Shown here in pieces: positions 5,019 through 7,263 of a stretch of DNA of 7,263 nt. The notes under the pieces are model-generated. The model was not told where the DNA came from and did not search any database. It saw nothing but the letters and a program-made list of their open reading frames with translations. Made by a program: the position numbers and the translations under genes. Numbering within the stretch: position 1 is the stretch's first letter; the number at the start of each line of letters is the position of its first letter. Source of the stretch: UMGS1502 sp045545435 (GTDB taxonomy: Bacteria; Actinomycetota; Coriobacteriia; Coriobacteriales; Eggerthellaceae); NCBI GenBank assembly GCA_045545435.1, contig JAZQAV010000193.1:1-7263 (forward strand), read 5' to 3'.

Positions 5019-6008
5019 ATGACCTTAGGGGAGAGAGCTGAACAGAGCCGCGCGAGCATGCGCCATATGCTGGAACTTGGGTTGCTCTGCTTCGCGCTCG
5101 CAGCTGTTTGCGGATGCTCGACAAACGCCACTCTGGGCGGCACTCCTGCGTCCGAGCAAGCGAGCAATGCAAGCGCAAGCGGAGCGCAGCAAAGTCCCGC
5201 GCGAGGTAATGGATTTGCTGACGCAACCGTAGATTCTCAGGTGCTCTTCGAGCAGGATGGCCTGAAGGTTACCCTCACGGGCATAGATACTGCAGCTGGC
5301 GCAGATGTAGCGCTTTTGGTTAACGTTGAAAACAACAGCGAAGCTGCCGTTTCCGTTTCGCCCACATTCACCGCGGTTAACGGATACATGGTTTCCGCTA
5401 CCGGCATCATTGAGGCAAAAGCAGGCGAAACCATCGATGGAAGCTTTGCTTTGGTGGGCGACAGCTTGCGCGAATATGACATTTCTCATGTAGGCACCGT
5501 ACAGCTGTGCGTAGGTATTTCTGGTGCAAATATTTCCCCTGTTCAAATGCAAGGCGAACAGGGTGATGCCACGGGGTCGAAAGCCATTTTCGCCTCTAAT
5601 CCCGTAACGATAGCCACGAGCCTTGCGTCGCAAGTAGATAAACCCGCTGCCGTTGAGGGGGATCTTATTTGGCATGATGGCGGGCTTTCCGTGTATCAGC
5701 AGAGATTTGTCCAGGACAAGGAACACAACGTTGCCGCGTTGGTTTTATGGGTGGTAAACGAGTCAAACGAGCCGGCATACTTCCAGTACGCGTTGTCGGG
5801 GGTGAACGGGCTCAGTGTTGAAGGCTACAACTCGGAACAACTTGCAGCTGGTGCACAAGCCCGCACGTACATCTTCGTGGACGATGCCATGATGCGCGCG
5901 AACTTGGGAAGCATAACCGTTACCGGCATTGACGTGTCGTTTACCAGCACAGGTTTCGATGGCAGTGAGAAAGCGGCATCGGAACTTATGCATATCGACG
6001 TGCGTTAA
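5019..6008 (+). CDS. Predicted lipoprotein with two tandem beta-rich (Ig-like) domains, function unknown
   Basis: The 329-residue product has a type II signal peptide: hydrophobic residues about 19-30, then VCGC with predicted lipid-modified Cys33, so the protein should be anchored to the outer face of the membrane. Residues 34-70 are a flexible linker rich in Ala, Ser, Gly and Gln. Two related domains follow, about 75-200 and 215-329. Both have an opening D-G-L strand, a V-A-L-V strand leading to an Asn-rich turn (VENNSE, VVNESNE), a VNG turn (120-122 and 262-264) and an A-G-x-T/A segment before the second half. This layout is like the DUF4352/DUF5067-type Ig-like domains of many Gram-positive lipoproteins, but I cannot name the family. 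No catalytic motif is visible. The start is supported by AGGAG 7 nt upstream; Met14 or Met17 would give a shorter n-region but lack as good a site. Confidence 0.85.
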   Translation: MTLGERAEQSRASMRHMLELGLLCFALAAVCGCSTNATLGGTPASEQASNASASGAQQSPARGNGFADATVDSQVLFEQDGLKVTLTGIDTAAGADVALLVNVENNSEAAVSVSPTFTAVNGYMVSATGIIEAKAGETIDGSFALVGDSLREYDISHVGTVQLCVGISGANISPVQMQGEQGDATGSKAIFASNPVTIATSLASQVDKPAAVEGDLIWHDGGLSVYQQRFVQDKEHNVAALVLWVVNESNEPAYFQYALSGVNGLSVEGYNSEQLAAGAQARTYIFVDDAMMRANLGSITVTGIDVSFTSTGFDGSEKAASELMHIDVR

Positions 6009-6015
6009 GCCCTGC

Positions 6016-7263
6016 TTACTGCAAAGCGGTTATGCGATACAGGCGCATTTCGCCTTCGCTGAGTACAACTTCAAAACCGGGGGTAATGTCGTTTATCGCG
6101 TTGACTCCACGCCAGGCGGGCGCCCAATATTGCCCCGCCAAGAACGAGCGCGGCATATCCGAGCGTTTCAGGATCAGCACGTATTCAGCTCCCAGTTTTT
6201 TGCAAGCTTCTTGAACTGATGGATCGCTTGCCACGGTGTTAAGGCTGCTACGGACGGTTATCGACTCGGCGGTTTCTTCGTAATAACCATATCCTCTGAA
6301 TTTGCGATAGAGCGTGCGCAAACCGTTTTGTCCGTACGAGAAAACGCTTCCATCATAGGGCTGGTTGATGACAAGCGCGTCTTCGCCAATCTGTTGGACT
6401 GCCTTGCTTACGAATGCGCTTTCTTCCTCATCGTAAGGCGCCCCCATTGTTGAATACCAAATGGAAAGAACGTGGCTTGCACTGGGCAGCTCGTTGTTCG
6501 ATGGCCGTGCGGTTCCTTCACTAGAAACCGAATGCGCATGCGCGTTGGGGTAGAAGGTGACCACCACGAAAACGATGCAAAGGATGGCCTCGAGCGCATG
6601 GCGAACAGACGAAGACTTGTTGTTTGGTTTGGAATCGAGGCGCTTTTCAACAACGCCCAAGATGAGCTCAAGGATCCAGTGGGCGCCCAAGACGAGCAGT
6701 GGCATTGCTGCCAAGCTTGCCATGGCACCGCATCTAAAGGGGTCCGCATACCAAAAACCAGTGAGAAGGGCTTTAATCTCTTCGCTGGCGCACATAGAGG
6801 CGAACACGGTTATCGAGGCAATAAGGTACGAAAACACCAGCCAAGCATGTTCGCGCTGGATTAGGGCGCGGATGATGCCCGCTATTACCAGTATCGCGCT
6901 CAGATATTGCGCATATGAGGTATAAAAATTGTTCACGTAAGAAAGCGTGAGGATGTTCAGCAGGGCGGTTCCTTCGTCAGCAAAGCGCCAGTGCCAAACG
7001 CCGGAATGCACAACGCCAGCCATGAAGGGTGCGCTATAGGCAAAATACCAAACGCCCATGCACAACAGGGCAAAGGCCACCGCAAGCAGTCGGGGGTTCG
7101 CGATTTTCGTGCGAGAAAAACGCTGCAGTAAAGCGCTTGTGCTCGTTGCCAAATTCGCTTGCGCGATACGCTGCACGAACAGCGGGGCTAGAAGGGCGCC
7201 CATGGTGAACAGCGAATTGGGCTGCATGAACGCAATTCCGGGCATGCAAATTGCCACAAGAAT
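6016..7263 (-). CDS. Multi-pass membrane protein resembling DUF6541 (envelope glycan protein?), 5' end outside window
   Basis: The frame is open to the right window edge, giving 415 visible C-terminal residues; the GTG at 7257 is probably internal. Counting from the edge (codon 7263-7261 as 1), hydrophobic segments lie near 3-31, 59-79, 119-134, 140-159, 180-204 and 224-238. About 175 residues follow that are probably outside the membrane. The GFWYADPFR motif (169-177) before a transmembrane helix and the VINQPYDGSVFSYG segment (299-312) in the C-terminal domain resemble what I recall of the actinobacterial DUF6541 family, large polytopic proteins reminiscent of GT-C glycosyltransferases. The catalytic loops expected near the N-terminus of GT-C enzymes would be off-window, so activity cannot be judged. 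The gene converges on the lipoprotein gene with 7 bp between stops. The membrane assignment is secure; the family call is by memory. Confidence 0.8.
   Translation of the reverse strand: MLVAICMPGIAFMQPNSLFTMGALLAPLFVQRIAQANLATSTSALLQRFSRTKIANPRLLAVAFALLCMGVWYFAYSAPFMAGVVHSGVWHWRFADEGTALLNILTLSYVNNFYTSYAQYLSAILVIAGIIRALIQREHAWLVFSYLIASITVFASMCASEEIKALLTGFWYADPFRCGAMASLAAMPLLVLGAHWILELILGVVEKRLDSKPNNKSSSVRHALEAILCIVFVVVTFYPNAHAHSVSSEGTARPSNNELPSASHVLSIWYSTMGAPYDEEESAFVSKAVQQIGEDALVINQPYDGSVFSYGQNGLRTLYRKFRGYGYYEETAESITVRSSLNTVASDPSVQEACKKLGAEYVLILKRSDMPRSFLAGQYWAPAWRGVNAINDITPGFEVVLSEGEMRLYRITALQ

Noticed and set aside
5025..5726. Open frame (233 codons) antisense to the lipoprotein gene
   Set aside because: No ribosome site, no recognisable motif and a Cys/Arg-rich composition, while the opposite strand encodes a clear signal peptide and repeated domains.

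Overview
The window looks like chromosomal DNA from a mid-G+C actinobacterium, most probably a Coriobacteriia/Eggerthellaceae relative. This is inferred from three things: a compact type II fatty-acid operon with a fused AccD-AccA chain, an EpsC-type serine acetyltransferase, and a large membrane protein of the DUF6541 kind typical of Actinobacteria. Codon and base use look uniform. I see no mobile elements, CRISPR arrays, rRNA or tRNA genes.

Bases 2-3175 (+ strand) are the 3' part of a fatty-acid synthesis operon. It holds the C-terminus of a FabF-type ketoacyl-ACP synthase, then FabZ (dehydratase), whose ATG directly follows the fabF stop. Next comes an 827-residue protein joining the AccD (beta) and AccA (alpha) carboxyltransferase subunits of acetyl-CoA carboxylase in one chain. 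Together these genes make malonyl-CoA, condense it onto the growing acyl-ACP and dehydrate the product. The AccDA protein carries about 190 extra N-terminal residues. Part of these align by eye, end to end, with the N-terminal (pre-ATP-grasp) domain of biotin carboxylase, but no ATP-grasp domain follows. In the common order fabF-accB-fabZ-accC-accD-accA this domain sits where accC would be. This is the most interesting object in the window.

Bases 3176-4212 hold an intergenic region with a clear sigma-70-type promoter, whose -10 box is overlapped by an 8-bp inverted repeat, followed by a serine O-acetyltransferase gene (cysE, EpsC type) for cysteine synthesis. Two similar hairpins lie at 4215-4297, between cysE and the converging queD gene. 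Their stems differ in sequence but each keeps its pairing.

Bases 4320-4745 (- strand) encode a QueD/PTPS-family 6-carboxytetrahydropterin synthase. A 273-bp divergent intergenic region (4746-5018) separates it from a lipoprotein gene (5019-6008, +) with two related beta-rich domains. The lipoprotein gene converges, with only 7 bp between stop codons, on a - strand gene (6016 to beyond the window end) for a multi-pass membrane protein resembling DUF6541, probably a cell-envelope glycan protein. The genes after 3200 form single-gene units in alternating orientation, with no evident shared pathway.
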